64,000 nt of DNA from Haloactinopolyspora alba (GTDB taxonomy: Bacteria > Actinomycetota > Actinomycetes > Jiangellales > Jiangellaceae), in assembly GCF_003014555.1 (NCBI RefSeq), contig NZ_PYGE01000012.1:62001-126000 (forward strand), in the 5' to 3' direction. The translations under genes were made by a program, and so were the position numbers. This document shows, piece after piece, positions 53,736-61,860 of this stretch (position 1 is its first letter; each line of letters begins with the position of its first letter). Below the pieces are notes generated by a model, which did no database searches, was not told the DNA's origin, and saw nothing but the letters and a program-made list of their open reading frames with translations.

Positions 53736-55025
53736 ATGAAGGCGGGCTGGACGAGTCTGGGTGACATCGCCTCGGCGCGGTGCCAGGGTGCCGACCCGTG
53801 GGCGGGCGGGACGTGGCGCTTCGCCGACGTCCAGGCCGATGCGGTGCGAGCCTCCTCCACGCCCACGCCCACGCCCACGCCCACGCCCACGCCCACGCCG
53901 GCGGCGGACACGGCGCCCGCGGCAGCCACGGCGGCGGGCGCGGGAGGCGCGAAGCCGGCGCGACGCCGCCGCGGGCGGATGGTGCCGGCGCTGCTCGCGG
54001 TGGCGGTGGCGTCCGGAGCCGCGGGCGGGCTCGTCGCCGACCGGTTCGACGAGTCCGAGGGCTCCACGGACACGATGACGGTCATCGGCGCGGACCCGAC
54101 CGGGCTCGAGAGGCGCCCGCCCGAGTCCGTCGCGGGCGTCGCGGCCAGCGTGTTGCCCAGCGTGGTGTCCGTCGAGGTGAACGACGCCGCCGGGTCCGGG
54201 TTCGTGATCGCCGAAGACGGCTACATCCTGACGAACAACCACGTGGTCTCCGCCGCCGACGACGGCACGGTCGGGCTGACGCTGTTCGATGGCCGGCGGT
54301 TCGAGGCCGAGGTGGTGGGCAGCAGCCCCAGCTACGACGTCGCGGTCCTCCGGATCGACGCCGACAACCTCACGCCCGTGGTCTTCGGCGACTCCGGCTC
54401 GGTCGCGGTCGGTGACCCGGTCGTGGCCATCGGAAGCCCGCTCGGGCTGGACGCGACCGTGACGAGCGGCATCGTCTCGGCCCTCGAGCGCCCGGTGACC
54501 GCGGGCGGGCCGGCGTCGCAGTCGTACATCAACGCGTTGCAGACCGACGCCGCGATCAATCCGGGCAACTCCGGCGGTCCGCTGGTCGACAGCGCCGGGC
54601 GCGTCATCGGGGTGAACTCCGCGATCGCCTCGCTCGGCGCCGGCGGCACGGCCGGCAGCATCGGTCTCGGGTTCGCGATCCCCATCGAGCAGGTGCGCCG
54701 GACCGCCGAGCAGCTGATCAGCGACGGTGAGGCCGTCTATCCGATCATGGGCGTGCTGCTCGACAACGGCTACGGCGGCCCGGGCGCGCAGGTGGCCGAC
54801 GACGGCGAGAACGGTCCGGGCGTCACGCCCGGCGGGCCCGCCGACGACGTCGGCATCCGGTCGGGCGACGTCATCGTCGAGATCGACGGCGAGCGGGTGC
54901 GCAGCCCGGCGGAGCTCATCGTGCGGTTGCGGGCACACCAGCCCGGCGACGACGTCACGCTGACGGTGCAGCGCGACGACGAGGTCCTGGAGTTCACGGT
55001 GACCCTCGATGCGGCGGTCGGTTGA
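53736..55025 (+). CDS. htrA: HtrA/DegP-type S1C serine protease with PDZ domain
   Basis: 429 residues. A cytoplasmic N-terminus with seven Thr-Pro pairs (residues 42-55) precedes a membrane helix (MVPALLAVAVASGAAGGLVA). The protease domain has the full catalytic triad: H169 (TNNHVV), D201 (SYDVAVLRI) and S279 (NPGNSGGP). One PDZ domain follows (about 335-420: GGPADDVGIRSGDVIVEIDGERV). It degrades or refolds damaged proteins outside the membrane under envelope stress and is likely a SigE target. AACAAT ends 6 bases before the ATG, suggesting a leaderless message, and it gives the family start MKAGW. Confidence 0.94.
   Translation: MKAGWTSLGDIASARCQGADPWAGGTWRFADVQADAVRASSTPTPTPTPTPTPTPAADTAPAAATAAGAGGAKPARRRRGRMVPALLAVAVASGAAGGLVADRFDESEGSTDTMTVIGADPTGLERRPPESVAGVAASVLPSVVSVEVNDAAGSGFVIAEDGYILTNNHVVSAADDGTVGLTLFDGRRFEAEVVGSSPSYDVAVLRIDADNLTPVVFGDSGSVAVGDPVVAIGSPLGLDATVTSGIVSALERPVTAGGPASQSYINALQTDAAINPGNSGGPLVDSAGRVIGVNSAIASLGAGGTAGSIGLGFAIPIEQVRRTAEQLISDGEAVYPIMGVLLDNGYGGPGAQVADDGENGPGVTPGGPADDVGIRSGDVIVEIDGERVRSPAELIVRLRAHQPGDDVTLTVQRDDEVLEFTVTLDAAVG
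53859..53900 (+). repeat. Seven tandem ACGCCC hexamers in htrA
   Basis: Perfect simple repeat of 6 bp, seven units, coding for (Thr-Pro)7 in the cytoplasmic linker just before the membrane helix. Slippage would change linker length without a frameshift. Confidence 0.95.
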
Positions 55026-55034
55026 CGCGCCACG

Positions 55035-55040
55035 TAAGCT
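55035..55040 (+). promoter_or_regulatory. Predicted -10 element (TAAGCT) of tatB
   Basis: TAAGCT in CACGTAAGCTG, the same context as the -10 elements of typA and the VanW gene. It lies 9 bases after the htrA stop and 57 before the tatB GTG. Confidence 0.45.
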
Positions 55041-55097
55041 GGATCGCACGATCGCCCGAGTGGCTGAGAGCCCGACCGAGCTGGGAGCTGGAGCGGC

Positions 55098-55724
55098 GTG
55101 TTCGATATCGGTATCGGCGAGGTGTTCGTCATTCTCGTCGTCGCACTGCTCGTCTTCGGGCCGGACCGGTTACCCGCGATGGCCAAGCAGGCGGCCTCGT
55201 TCGTCCGTGACCTGCGCACCATGGTCGCCAACGCGCGACGTGACCTTTCCGGCAGCGTCAGTGACCTCGGCATCGACGAGGACGACCTGCGCACGCTCTC
55301 GGACCTGCGCAACCCGCAGTCGTTCGTCCGCAAGAAGGTGCTCGACGGCGTCGACCTCGGTCTGGACGACCTCGGCATCGAGGACGAGCCGAAGAACGGC
55401 CACGCCACCAACGGCAAGTCGCGCGACGGCTCCCGGTCGGACGGGTCGGTGGAGCGGACGTCACGCAAGACCGGGACGGCCACCGGCTCGGACGCCTCCG
55501 GCGACTCCACCGGCTCGGGCGGAACCGATGCCGACGCCGGCGGAGATGGCTCCGAGGTGAGCCCGAACGGCTCCGAGGTGAACCCGAACGGCGCGGGTGC
55601 CGCCGAGTCCGCCCCGTCCGCGGCGGACTCGGCGGACACCGTGAGCGACGGCGCCGCCGCGGCGGATCCGGACACGGTCAGGGCCGGCGCCGAGGCGCCA
55701 CGGTTCGACCCCGACGCCACCTGA
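55098..55724 (+). CDS. tatB: Twin-arginine translocase subunit TatB
   Basis: Part of the TatBC receptor for folded proteins with twin-arginine signals, such as the sulfatase in this window. 208 residues. The start MFDIGIGEVFVILVVALLVFGPDRLP is one short membrane helix, the FGP hinge and the amphipathic helix (AMAKQAASFVRDLRTMVANARR), all diagnostic. The C-terminal half is hydrophilic low complexity, with a duplicated GSEV(S/N)PNG. It follows htrA in conserved order; no tatA, tatC or mrp follow here. GTG start with GGAGC upstream. Confidence 0.94.
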   Translation: MFDIGIGEVFVILVVALLVFGPDRLPAMAKQAASFVRDLRTMVANARRDLSGSVSDLGIDEDDLRTLSDLRNPQSFVRKKVLDGVDLGLDDLGIEDEPKNGHATNGKSRDGSRSDGSVERTSRKTGTATGSDASGDSTGSGGTDADAGGDGSEVSPNGSEVNPNGAGAAESAPSAADSADTVSDGAAAADPDTVRAGAEAPRFDPDAT

Positions 55725-55743
55725 CACCAGCCCCGACGAGCCC

Positions 55744-55793
55744 ACCCGTCGGGTCCACCCGACGGGTCCACCCGACGGGCTCACCCGACGGGT
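55744..55793. repeat. Tandem (TC)CACCCGACGGG units and hairpin after tatB
   Basis: ACCCGTCGGGT (55744-55754) pairs perfectly with ACCCGACGGGT (55757-55767); two further ACCCGACGGG units follow in 13-bp steps, giving alternative hairpins. It probably ends the tatB transcript. It opens a 383-bp gene-free gap that also holds the TGATCATC hairpin (55832-55881) and, from about 55915, an AT-rich regulatory stretch. Confidence 0.8.
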
Positions 55794-55831
55794 CCGCCCA
55801 CGGTGATACCGATGGCCCCGTGTCACCTCCG

Positions 55832-55881
55832 TGATCATCAACGATCCACCCCACCATGACGGGGCGAAACGTTGATGATCA
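55832..55881. repeat. TGATCATC hairpin
   Basis: Arms TGATCATCAACG (55832-55843) and CGTTGATGATCA (55870-55881), perfect, 26-nt loop. It shares the TGATCATC core with the longer hairpin at 47645-47707. GTCACCT lies just before the left arm. Confidence 0.85.
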
Positions 55882-56010
55882 TGACCAAGGTCCGGGCGAC
55901 TCGTCGCGGCCGTTCGCACGTGTGAATCCGTATGTTCACCGGTATGACAGGATGTTGTCCATTCGTCACGTTTCGATTGCATTACGAGCGTCGACAGGCA
56001 ACTGATCTGG

Positions 56011-56021
56011 TGATCTAATCA
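56011..56021. promoter_or_regulatory. Candidate GntR operator TGAT-CTA-ATCA
   Basis: Palindrome in the AT-rich stretch (55915-56030) upstream of the GntR gene and the sugar operon. TCTAAT inside it could serve as -10, so a bound repressor would block transcription. Confidence 0.4.
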
Positions 56022-56107
56022 ATCTGTCGGGTGTCCGTGGACGCCGCTCCGGGCACCCGACGGACTTGCGAGCGCCGATCGCGCCCTGACCAGCCAAGGA
56101 GTCGACC

Positions 56108-56815
56108 GTGACCACCGGAGAGGTGAGCCGGCGCACGCTGGCCGACGAGCTGGCCGCCGGGGTGGTCGATCTCATCTACTCCCAGGGGCTCGAGCCGGGC
56201 GCGCAGATGGACACGGTCCGGGCACTGGCGGAGCGCTTCGAGGTGGCGGTGCCGACCCTGCGCGAGGCGTTGCGCCGGCTGGAGGCCATGGGGGTCGTCG
56301 TGCTCCGGCACGGCTCCGGCGTGTACGTCGGCGCGAACGTGCACCGTTCGGTGCTGCCCAACCCGCACAGCCAGCTCCTGACCGCAGAGCGGCTGATCGA
56401 CCTGCTGGAAGCGCGCCGCGTCATCGAGCCTCCGATCGCGGCGCAGGCCGCGCGCGTCCGTGACGCCGAGGGCAGCGCCCTGCTGTCGGAGAAGCTCGCC
56501 GAGGCCGAGCAGTGCCTCACCCATGAACGTGACCGGTTGTGGCTGGTCAATCTCGACTTCCACCGCGCGCTGGCACACACCGCCGGCAACGCGGTGCTCG
56601 CGGAGGTCGTGGACTCGATCGTCCTCGTCCACGCGCACGAGCAGAAAGAGATTCTCCGCCTGCACGGAAACGAGTCCGAGGACTTCGCCGAGCACCGGAC
56701 GATCACGAGAGCCGTCCTCGACGGCGACGTCGACGGCGCCTACCGCGCCACGCACGATCACCTGACGAACGTCATCGAGGCAATCCGGGCCCGGGACCAG
56801 GGCACGGAGATCTGA
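56108..56815 (+). CDS. GntR family regulator, FadR-type (FCD domain)
   Basis: 235 residues. The winged helix is at about residues 10-75 (AAGVVDLIYSQGLEPGAQMDTVRALAERFEVAVPTLREALRRLEAMG, shown in part). The FCD ligand domain follows, with EARRVIEPPIAAQAARV, DFHRALAHTAGNAVLAEVV and EHRTITRAVLDGDVDGAYRATHDHL, whose Asp and His residues bind a metal in this subfamily. Such regulators usually respond to a sugar acid or other carboxylate, which fits the enzymes encoded downstream. GTG start with AAGGAG. First gene of a seven-gene unit. Confidence 0.93.
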   Translation: MTTGEVSRRTLADELAAGVVDLIYSQGLEPGAQMDTVRALAERFEVAVPTLREALRRLEAMGVVVLRHGSGVYVGANVHRSVLPNPHSQLLTAERLIDLLEARRVIEPPIAAQAARVRDAEGSALLSEKLAEAEQCLTHERDRLWLVNLDFHRALAHTAGNAVLAEVVDSIVLVHAHEQKEILRLHGNESEDFAEHRTITRAVLDGDVDGAYRATHDHLTNVIEAIRARDQGTEI

Positions 56816-56891
56816 CCCCGGCCAAGGCTTCCACGCCGATCGGCCGGCACGTCCGCACGTCATTCATCAACGGCACACGAGGTGGTTCAAC

Positions 56892-58160
56892 GTGAGACTC
56901 CGATACAGCGCGACGGTGGCCGGGCTGGCTGCGTCGGCGCTGGTCCTGGCGGCCTGTGGCGGGGAGGGCGAAGGCGAGTACGGCGGTTCCGAGGCGCCTG
57001 GCACGGTCTCGTTCTACACGGACAAGGCCGCGTGGGAGCCGCAGTTCCTGCAGGTCTCGGACGTGTCCGAGCACAGCCTGGGGCTGGGGCTCGAGTTCAC
57101 CGGGTACTCCGACGCGGAACAGTACAACGCGTTCATCAAGCAGTCGTTCCGCACCGACGAGAAGCCCGAGCTGTTCACCTGGCACACGGGCAGCCAGCTC
57201 GAGGAGCTCGTCGCCGAGGATCTCGTGGCGCCGACGACGGACATCTGGCAGCAGGCCATCGACGACGGCAACGTGCCCGCCGAGCTGCGGAAGAACTTCA
57301 CCGTCGGCGAGGAGCAGTACTGCGTGCCGATGAACGCCGCGTACTGGGTGATGTACTACAACAAGAAGATCTTCGCCGAGCACGGCATCAAGGAGCCCAA
57401 GACCTGGGACCAGCTCATGAACGCGGCGGACACGCTGGTGGCCGCGGGCGAGACGCCGTTCTACGAGACCAACATCCTGTTCTCGTTCGTGTGGTTCCAG
57501 ACCCTGCTGGCCGGTACCGATCCGGAGCTGTACCAGGCGTTGTCCACGGGTGAGGCCAGTTACACGGATCAGGGCGTCGTCGACGTCATGAACCGCTGGC
57601 GGAAGATGCTCGACGCGGGCTACTTCGGCGACCCGGGTGACCAGACGCCGCCGCAGGAGCAGCTCAAGGCCGGCACCGTCTCGATGATCAACTTCGGCAC
57701 GTTCCTGAGCGGCCAGCTCAACTCCGTCGACATGGTCGCCGGCGAGGACTACGGCTTCTTCACGATCCCGAACGTCAACCCCGACCTCGGCAAGCAGTCG
57801 CTGATCTTCGAGACCTCGCCGATCTGCACCGCCAAGGACGCGGAGAACAAGGACACCGCGCTGCAGTACGCGTCCTGGTGGTTCACCGAGGAAGCGCAGA
57901 CCGCGTGGGCGAACGCGCGCGGCGACGTCTCGTTCAATCCGAAGGCCCTGATCAACGACGAGGAGCTCGCCACGCTGAACGAGGAAGCGGGCACTGACGG
58001 ATACCAGCTGCTCGAGCGGTACTTCGAGGCAACGCCGCAGCCGATCCTCACCGTGGCGCTGGACGAGTTCAGCGCGTTCGTCACCAACCCGGGCGACCCG
58101 ATGCCGCACCTGGAGACGATCCAGGCCGAGGCCGAGGCGTACTGGAGCGAACAGGGCTGA
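56892..58160 (+). CDS. Sugar ABC transporter substrate-binding lipoprotein (SBP family 1)
   Basis: 422 residues. Lipobox LVLAACGG with Cys at residue 22, so anchored outside. The body is of the CUT1 (carbohydrate) type: FTGYSDAEQYNAFIKQSF, PMNAAYWVMYYNKKIFAEHGIKEPKTW, ALQYASWWFTEEAQTAWANARG. Ligand probably an oligosaccharide or sugar acid; not assignable further. Followed by two permease genes and no ATPase gene, as usual for CUT1 systems that share one ATPase (MsmK-like) encoded elsewhere. Confidence 0.94.
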   Translation: MRLRYSATVAGLAASALVLAACGGEGEGEYGGSEAPGTVSFYTDKAAWEPQFLQVSDVSEHSLGLGLEFTGYSDAEQYNAFIKQSFRTDEKPELFTWHTGSQLEELVAEDLVAPTTDIWQQAIDDGNVPAELRKNFTVGEEQYCVPMNAAYWVMYYNKKIFAEHGIKEPKTWDQLMNAADTLVAAGETPFYETNILFSFVWFQTLLAGTDPELYQALSTGEASYTDQGVVDVMNRWRKMLDAGYFGDPGDQTPPQEQLKAGTVSMINFGTFLSGQLNSVDMVAGEDYGFFTIPNVNPDLGKQSLIFETSPICTAKDAENKDTALQYASWWFTEEAQTAWANARGDVSFNPKALINDEELATLNEEAGTDGYQLLERYFEATPQPILTVALDEFSAFVTNPGDPMPHLETIQAEAEAYWSEQG

Positions 58161-58200
58161 CAACCCGCCGCCGACACAGCCGCAACTGGGGGAGACGACG

Positions 58201-59148
58201 ATGACGGGGCTGAGCACGCCCGCGCCCGCCCGCACCACCGCCGGGCGCGGGCCGGGCGCCACCGGGCGCGGGCGGAGACGAGGCGGCCCGTACCGGTGGT
58301 CGGCGCGGGCGTTCAGCCTGCCGGCGATCCTGTTCGTGGCGGTGCTGCTGTACCTGCCGTTCCTGTGGACGGCGGCCATCAGCTTCACCGAGTACGACGG
58401 CCTGGGCTCGCCGGAGTGGGTCGGGTGGGCGAACTACACCGAGATGTTCGCCGACCCGAACTTCACCACCTCGATGCGCAACACGCTGATGTGGGTGGTG
58501 GGCACGATCACCGTGCCGGTCGGGCTGGGCCTGCTCATCGCCGTCCTCACCCACGACATGCGCTTCGGCGCATGGTTCCGGCTGCCGTTCCTGCTGACCT
58601 ACGCGGTCTCGCCGGTCGCGGTCGGCGTCGTGTGGACGTTCGTGCTGCAGAACGGCGGCGGGCTCAGCCAGGCGCTGGACGGGCTCGGGCTGCCCGGCGC
58701 CGACAGCCGCTGGCTGCTCGACGAGCCGTTGAACACGCTGATGATGATCGGTGCGTGGGCCTGGCAGCAGACCGGCGTGAACGCGTTGCTGTTCGTCATC
58801 GGGTTGCAGTCGATCCCGAAGGAGCCGCTCGAGGCGGCCCGGCTCGACGGAGCGTCGGGGTGGCGGATGTTCCGGCACATGCTCTGGCCGATGCTGCGGC
58901 CGCTGACGACGGTGGTGGTCGGCCTGGCGCTGGTGGCCAGCCTGAAGACGTTCGACATCGTCATGGCCATGACCGAAGGCGGGCCGGGCCGCAACTCCGA
59001 GACGCTGGCGCTGACCATGTACCGCGAGGCGTTCGTCAGCAGCGCCTACGGGGCCGGTTCGGCGGTGGCGCTGTTCCTGACCGTGGTGACGCTCGTCGCG
59101 GCGATCACGTACCTGCGTCGCCAGTTGTCCACCAAGCACGAGATCTGA
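58201..59148 (+). CDS. Sugar ABC transporter permease 1 (MalF/UgpA type)
   Basis: 315 residues with about six membrane helices. FSLPAILFVAVLLYLPFLW is the first; the ATPase-coupling loop is EPLEAARLDGASGWRMFRHMLWPML, with the EAA-G pattern. An Arg/Gly/Pro-rich cytoplasmic stretch (about residues 10-35) precedes the first helix. GGGGGAG lies before the ATG. It forms the channel with the next gene product. Confidence 0.94.
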   Translation: MTGLSTPAPARTTAGRGPGATGRGRRRGGPYRWSARAFSLPAILFVAVLLYLPFLWTAAISFTEYDGLGSPEWVGWANYTEMFADPNFTTSMRNTLMWVVGTITVPVGLGLLIAVLTHDMRFGAWFRLPFLLTYAVSPVAVGVVWTFVLQNGGGLSQALDGLGLPGADSRWLLDEPLNTLMMIGAWAWQQTGVNALLFVIGLQSIPKEPLEAARLDGASGWRMFRHMLWPMLRPLTTVVVGLALVASLKTFDIVMAMTEGGPGRNSETLALTMYREAFVSSAYGAGSAVALFLTVVTLVAAITYLRRQLSTKHEI

Positions 59149-59153
59149 GGGTG

Positions 59154-59975
59154 ATGACGATGTCTCGTGTGCTGCGCCCGCTGTTCCTGGGCCTGCTCGG
59201 GCTGGTCTGGCTCGCTCCGCTGTACCTGCTGCTGGTCAACGCGTCCAAGCCGATGGCCGGATACGTCTCGGACGAGGTGTGGAAGCCGCTGGCCGATTTC
59301 GCGTTGTTCGACAACCTGGCCGACGCGTGGGAGCGGGCCGGGCTCGGCGACGCGGTCGTCAGCACCACGATCTACAGCGTGCTGGGCCCGGCGGTGGCGG
59401 TGCTCGTCGGCGCGGCCCTCGGGTTCGCGATCGTGGCGCTGCGGCTCCGGCACGGCTTCTTCTGGTTCGTGCTGGTGTTCGGCGGCACCGTGTTCCCGCT
59501 GCAGATGATCGTGCTGCCGCTGTTCGTCGGCTACGCCGAGGTCGGCCTGTACGACTCGCGGCTGGGCATGATCCTGGTCTACGTCGCCATCAGCGTCCCG
59601 TTCTCAGCCCTGGTCATGCGCAACTTCCTCGGCGGGATCGCGCATCAGGTCTTCGAGGCCGCGGTGGTGGACGGCGCGTCGACCTGGCGGATCTTCTGGC
59701 GGATCTACCTGCCGATGTCCGCCAGCGCCCTGGTGGCGGTGTTCATCCTGCAGGCCACGTTCGTGTGGAACGACCTGCTGCTCGGGCTGACGCTGAGCCA
59801 GTCCGACGAGGTACGCCCGCTGATGACGGCGCTGACCGGCATGCAGAGCACGTACGGCGGCTCGCAGCTGCCGACGGTCCTGGCCGGCGGGCTGCTGGTC
59901 TCGGTGCCGACGGTCGTGCTGTTCCTGTCGACGCAGCGCTTCTTCACCCGGGGCCTGAACCTCGGGCAGTTCTAG
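59154..59975 (+). CDS. Sugar ABC transporter permease 2 (MalG/UgpE type)
   Basis: 273 residues, about six membrane helices. Coupling loop QVFEAAVVDGASTWRIFWRIYLPM. The LQMIVLPLFVGYAEVGLYDSRLG segment and the C-terminal RFFTRGLNLGQF are typical of MalG/UgpE. The start may be ATG 59154 or ATG 59160; both lie just behind the upstream stop with GAGGG between. Partner of the preceding permease. Confidence 0.93.
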   Translation: MTMSRVLRPLFLGLLGLVWLAPLYLLLVNASKPMAGYVSDEVWKPLADFALFDNLADAWERAGLGDAVVSTTIYSVLGPAVAVLVGAALGFAIVALRLRHGFFWFVLVFGGTVFPLQMIVLPLFVGYAEVGLYDSRLGMILVYVAISVPFSALVMRNFLGGIAHQVFEAAVVDGASTWRIFWRIYLPMSASALVAVFILQATFVWNDLLLGLTLSQSDEVRPLMTALTGMQSTYGGSQLPTVLAGGLLVSVPTVVLFLSTQRFFTRGLNLGQF

Positions 59976-59984
59976 GGAGACACG

Positions 59985-60581
59985 ATGACGAATGTGGCCG
60001 TGGTGACCGGCGCGGCCGCCGGGATCGGCCTGGCGGTCGTCGAGCGGCTGGCGGCGGACGGCGACACCGTCGTCGCCGTGGACCGCGACGCGGCGGCTCT
60101 GGAGCGCCTCGGCGCCCGCGCGCACGACGAGGGCTGGACCGTCGTGCCGACGCCGCTGGACGTGGCCTCCGACGAGGACGTGCGCAGGTGCGCCGCCGAG
60201 CTGGCCGAACGGTACGAGAGCATCGCCGCGTACGCCGCGACCAAGGGCGCCCTGTTGTCGCTGGTGAAAGCGATGGCGGTGGACCACGCAGCCGACGGTG
60301 TCCGCGTCAACGCGGTCTGCCCGGGGTCGGTGGACACGCCGATGCTTCGTACGGCGGCCGAGCGCTTCGGCGGTGGCCGCGGAGGTGACGAGGTGGTCGG
60401 CGAGTGGGGACGGACGCACCCGGTCGGCCGGGTCGCGCAGCCGGCCGAGGTGGCCGACGCCGTCGCCTATCTGGCCGGGCCCGGAGCAAGCTTCGTCACC
60501 GGAACGGATCTGCTGATCGACGGTGGTGTCATGGCGGCGCTGGGGGTCGCGCTGCCGGAAGAGAACACGGGGGAGGAGTAG
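59985..60581 (+). CDS. Short-chain dehydrogenase (SDR) lacking its central segment
   Basis: 198 residues, against about 250 for classical SDRs. The N-terminal cofactor motif TGAAAGIG and the acidic VDRD at the second strand (NAD preference) are present, as are the catalytic Y83 and K87 (YAATK) and the C-terminal PGSVDTPM. Missing is everything between about residues 77 and 78 (nt ~60216): the NNAG motif, helix E and the catalytic Ser, some 55-65 residues. The frame is intact across the junction, so the deletion is exact. The protein may be inactive or have a new role. It sits 10 bp after the permease gene and 4 bp before the enolase-superfamily gene. Confidence 0.85.
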   Translation: MTNVAVVTGAAAGIGLAVVERLAADGDTVVAVDRDAAALERLGARAHDEGWTVVPTPLDVASDEDVRRCAAELAERYESIAAYAATKGALLSLVKAMAVDHAADGVRVNAVCPGSVDTPMLRTAAERFGGGRGGDEVVGEWGRTHPVGRVAQPAEVADAVAYLAGPGASFVTGTDLLIDGGVMAALGVALPEENTGEE

Positions 60582-60584
60582 GGC

Positions 60585-61835
60585 ATGCGGATCGTCGACA
60601 TCCGAGCGACCACGGTGACCGTCCCGTTGCAGGCGCCGCTTCGGCACAGCAACGGAGCCCACTGGGGCCGGTTCGTCCGCACCATCGTCGAGGTCGAGGC
60701 GGACAACGGGCTCGTCGGCCTGGGCGAGATGGGTGGTGGAGGGCACAGCGCCGAGGACGCGGTCCGGGCGCTGCGTGACTACCTGATCGGACACGACCCG
60801 GCGCGGACCGAGGTCCTGCGGTTCATGCTCGCCAACCCCACCGCGAGCCTGTACAACAACCGCACCCAGCTGCTCGCGGCCGTCGAGTTCGCCTGCCTCG
60901 ACCTACAGGGCCGCCACCTCGGCGTGCCCGTGCACGAGCTGCTCGGCGGCCGGGTGCGCGACCGGGTGCCGTTCGCGAGCTACCTGTTCTTCCGCTACCC
61001 CGCGCCGGACGGCAGCGGCGAGGTGCGGACCCCGGAGCAGCTCGTCGAGCACGCGCGTGAGCTGAAGCAGCAGCACGGGTTCACCGTGCACAAGCTCAAG
61101 GGCGGCGTGTTCGCGCCGGAGTACGAGCTGTCGTGCTACCGGGCGCTGGCCGAGGCGTTCCCGGACGACCGGCTGCGGCACGACCCGAACGCGGCGCTGT
61201 CGCCGGAGGACGGCATCCGGTTCGCGAAGGGCATCGAGGGCCTGAACAACGACTACGTCGAGGACCCGACCTACGGGCTCAACGGACTGCGCCGGGTGCG
61301 CGAGCGCACCACGGTCCCGATCGCCACCAACACCGTCGTCGTCAACTTCGAGCAGCTGGCCGCGAACGTCCGCGACCCCGCGGTCGACATCATCCTGCTG
61401 GACACGACGTTCTGGGGAGGCATCCGTGCCTGCGTGCGCGCCGCCGGCGTGTGCGAGACGTTCCAGCTCGGCGTCGCCGTGCACTCCTCCGGCGAGCTGG
61501 GCATCCAGCTGGCGACGATGCTGCACCTCGGCGCGGTCGTGCCGAACCTGTCGTTCGCCGCCGACGCGCACTATCACCACCTCGCCGACGACGTCGTCGA
61601 CGGCGGGATGTTCAGCTACCGCGACGGCGCGATCGACGTGCCGTCCGGGCCCGGGCTGGGGGTGACGCTGGACCGCGACAAGGTGGCCGAGTACGCCGAG
61701 CTCTATCGCGAGCTGGGTGGCTACCCGTACGACCGCGACCCCGGGCGGCCGGGCTGGTACCCGTTGCTGCCGAACACCGACTGGGCCGACCCGACCGTCG
61801 GCGGTCCCGTCGACCTGTCCGCACCCTCGCGTTGA
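60585..61835 (+). CDS. Enolase-superfamily dehydratase, glucarate-dehydratase-like
   Basis: 416 residues. TIM-barrel enzyme that takes the proton next to a carboxylate and eliminates water from a sugar acid. The base motif is K170-x-K172 (HKLKGG); metal-ligand candidates are D200 (RHDPNAAL), E226 (VEDPTYG) and N249 (ATNTV); the His/Asp dyad is likely H300 (VAVHSSGE) with D273 (LLDTTFWGG). The layout is that of the glucarate dehydratase subgroup, but with HSSGE in place of HSN, so the substrate may differ. GGAGGAG precedes the ATG. It probably feeds the product of the importer into central metabolism. Confidence 0.92.
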   Translation: MRIVDIRATTVTVPLQAPLRHSNGAHWGRFVRTIVEVEADNGLVGLGEMGGGGHSAEDAVRALRDYLIGHDPARTEVLRFMLANPTASLYNNRTQLLAAVEFACLDLQGRHLGVPVHELLGGRVRDRVPFASYLFFRYPAPDGSGEVRTPEQLVEHARELKQQHGFTVHKLKGGVFAPEYELSCYRALAEAFPDDRLRHDPNAALSPEDGIRFAKGIEGLNNDYVEDPTYGLNGLRRVRERTTVPIATNTVVVNFEQLAANVRDPAVDIILLDTTFWGGIRACVRAAGVCETFQLGVAVHSSGELGIQLATMLHLGAVVPNLSFAADAHYHHLADDVVDGGMFSYRDGAIDVPSGPGLGVTLDRDKVAEYAELYRELGGYPYDRDPGRPGWYPLLPNTDWADPTVGGPVDLSAPSR

Positions 61836-61860
61836 TGCCACGACGACAGATCGGACTGTG

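Noticed and set aside
55051-55097. tRNA-like start (GCCCGAGTGGCTGAGAG) upstream of tatB
   Set aside because: It resembles the D-arm of tRNA-Ser/Leu, but no anticodon arm, T-arm GTTCRANNC or acceptor stem follows.
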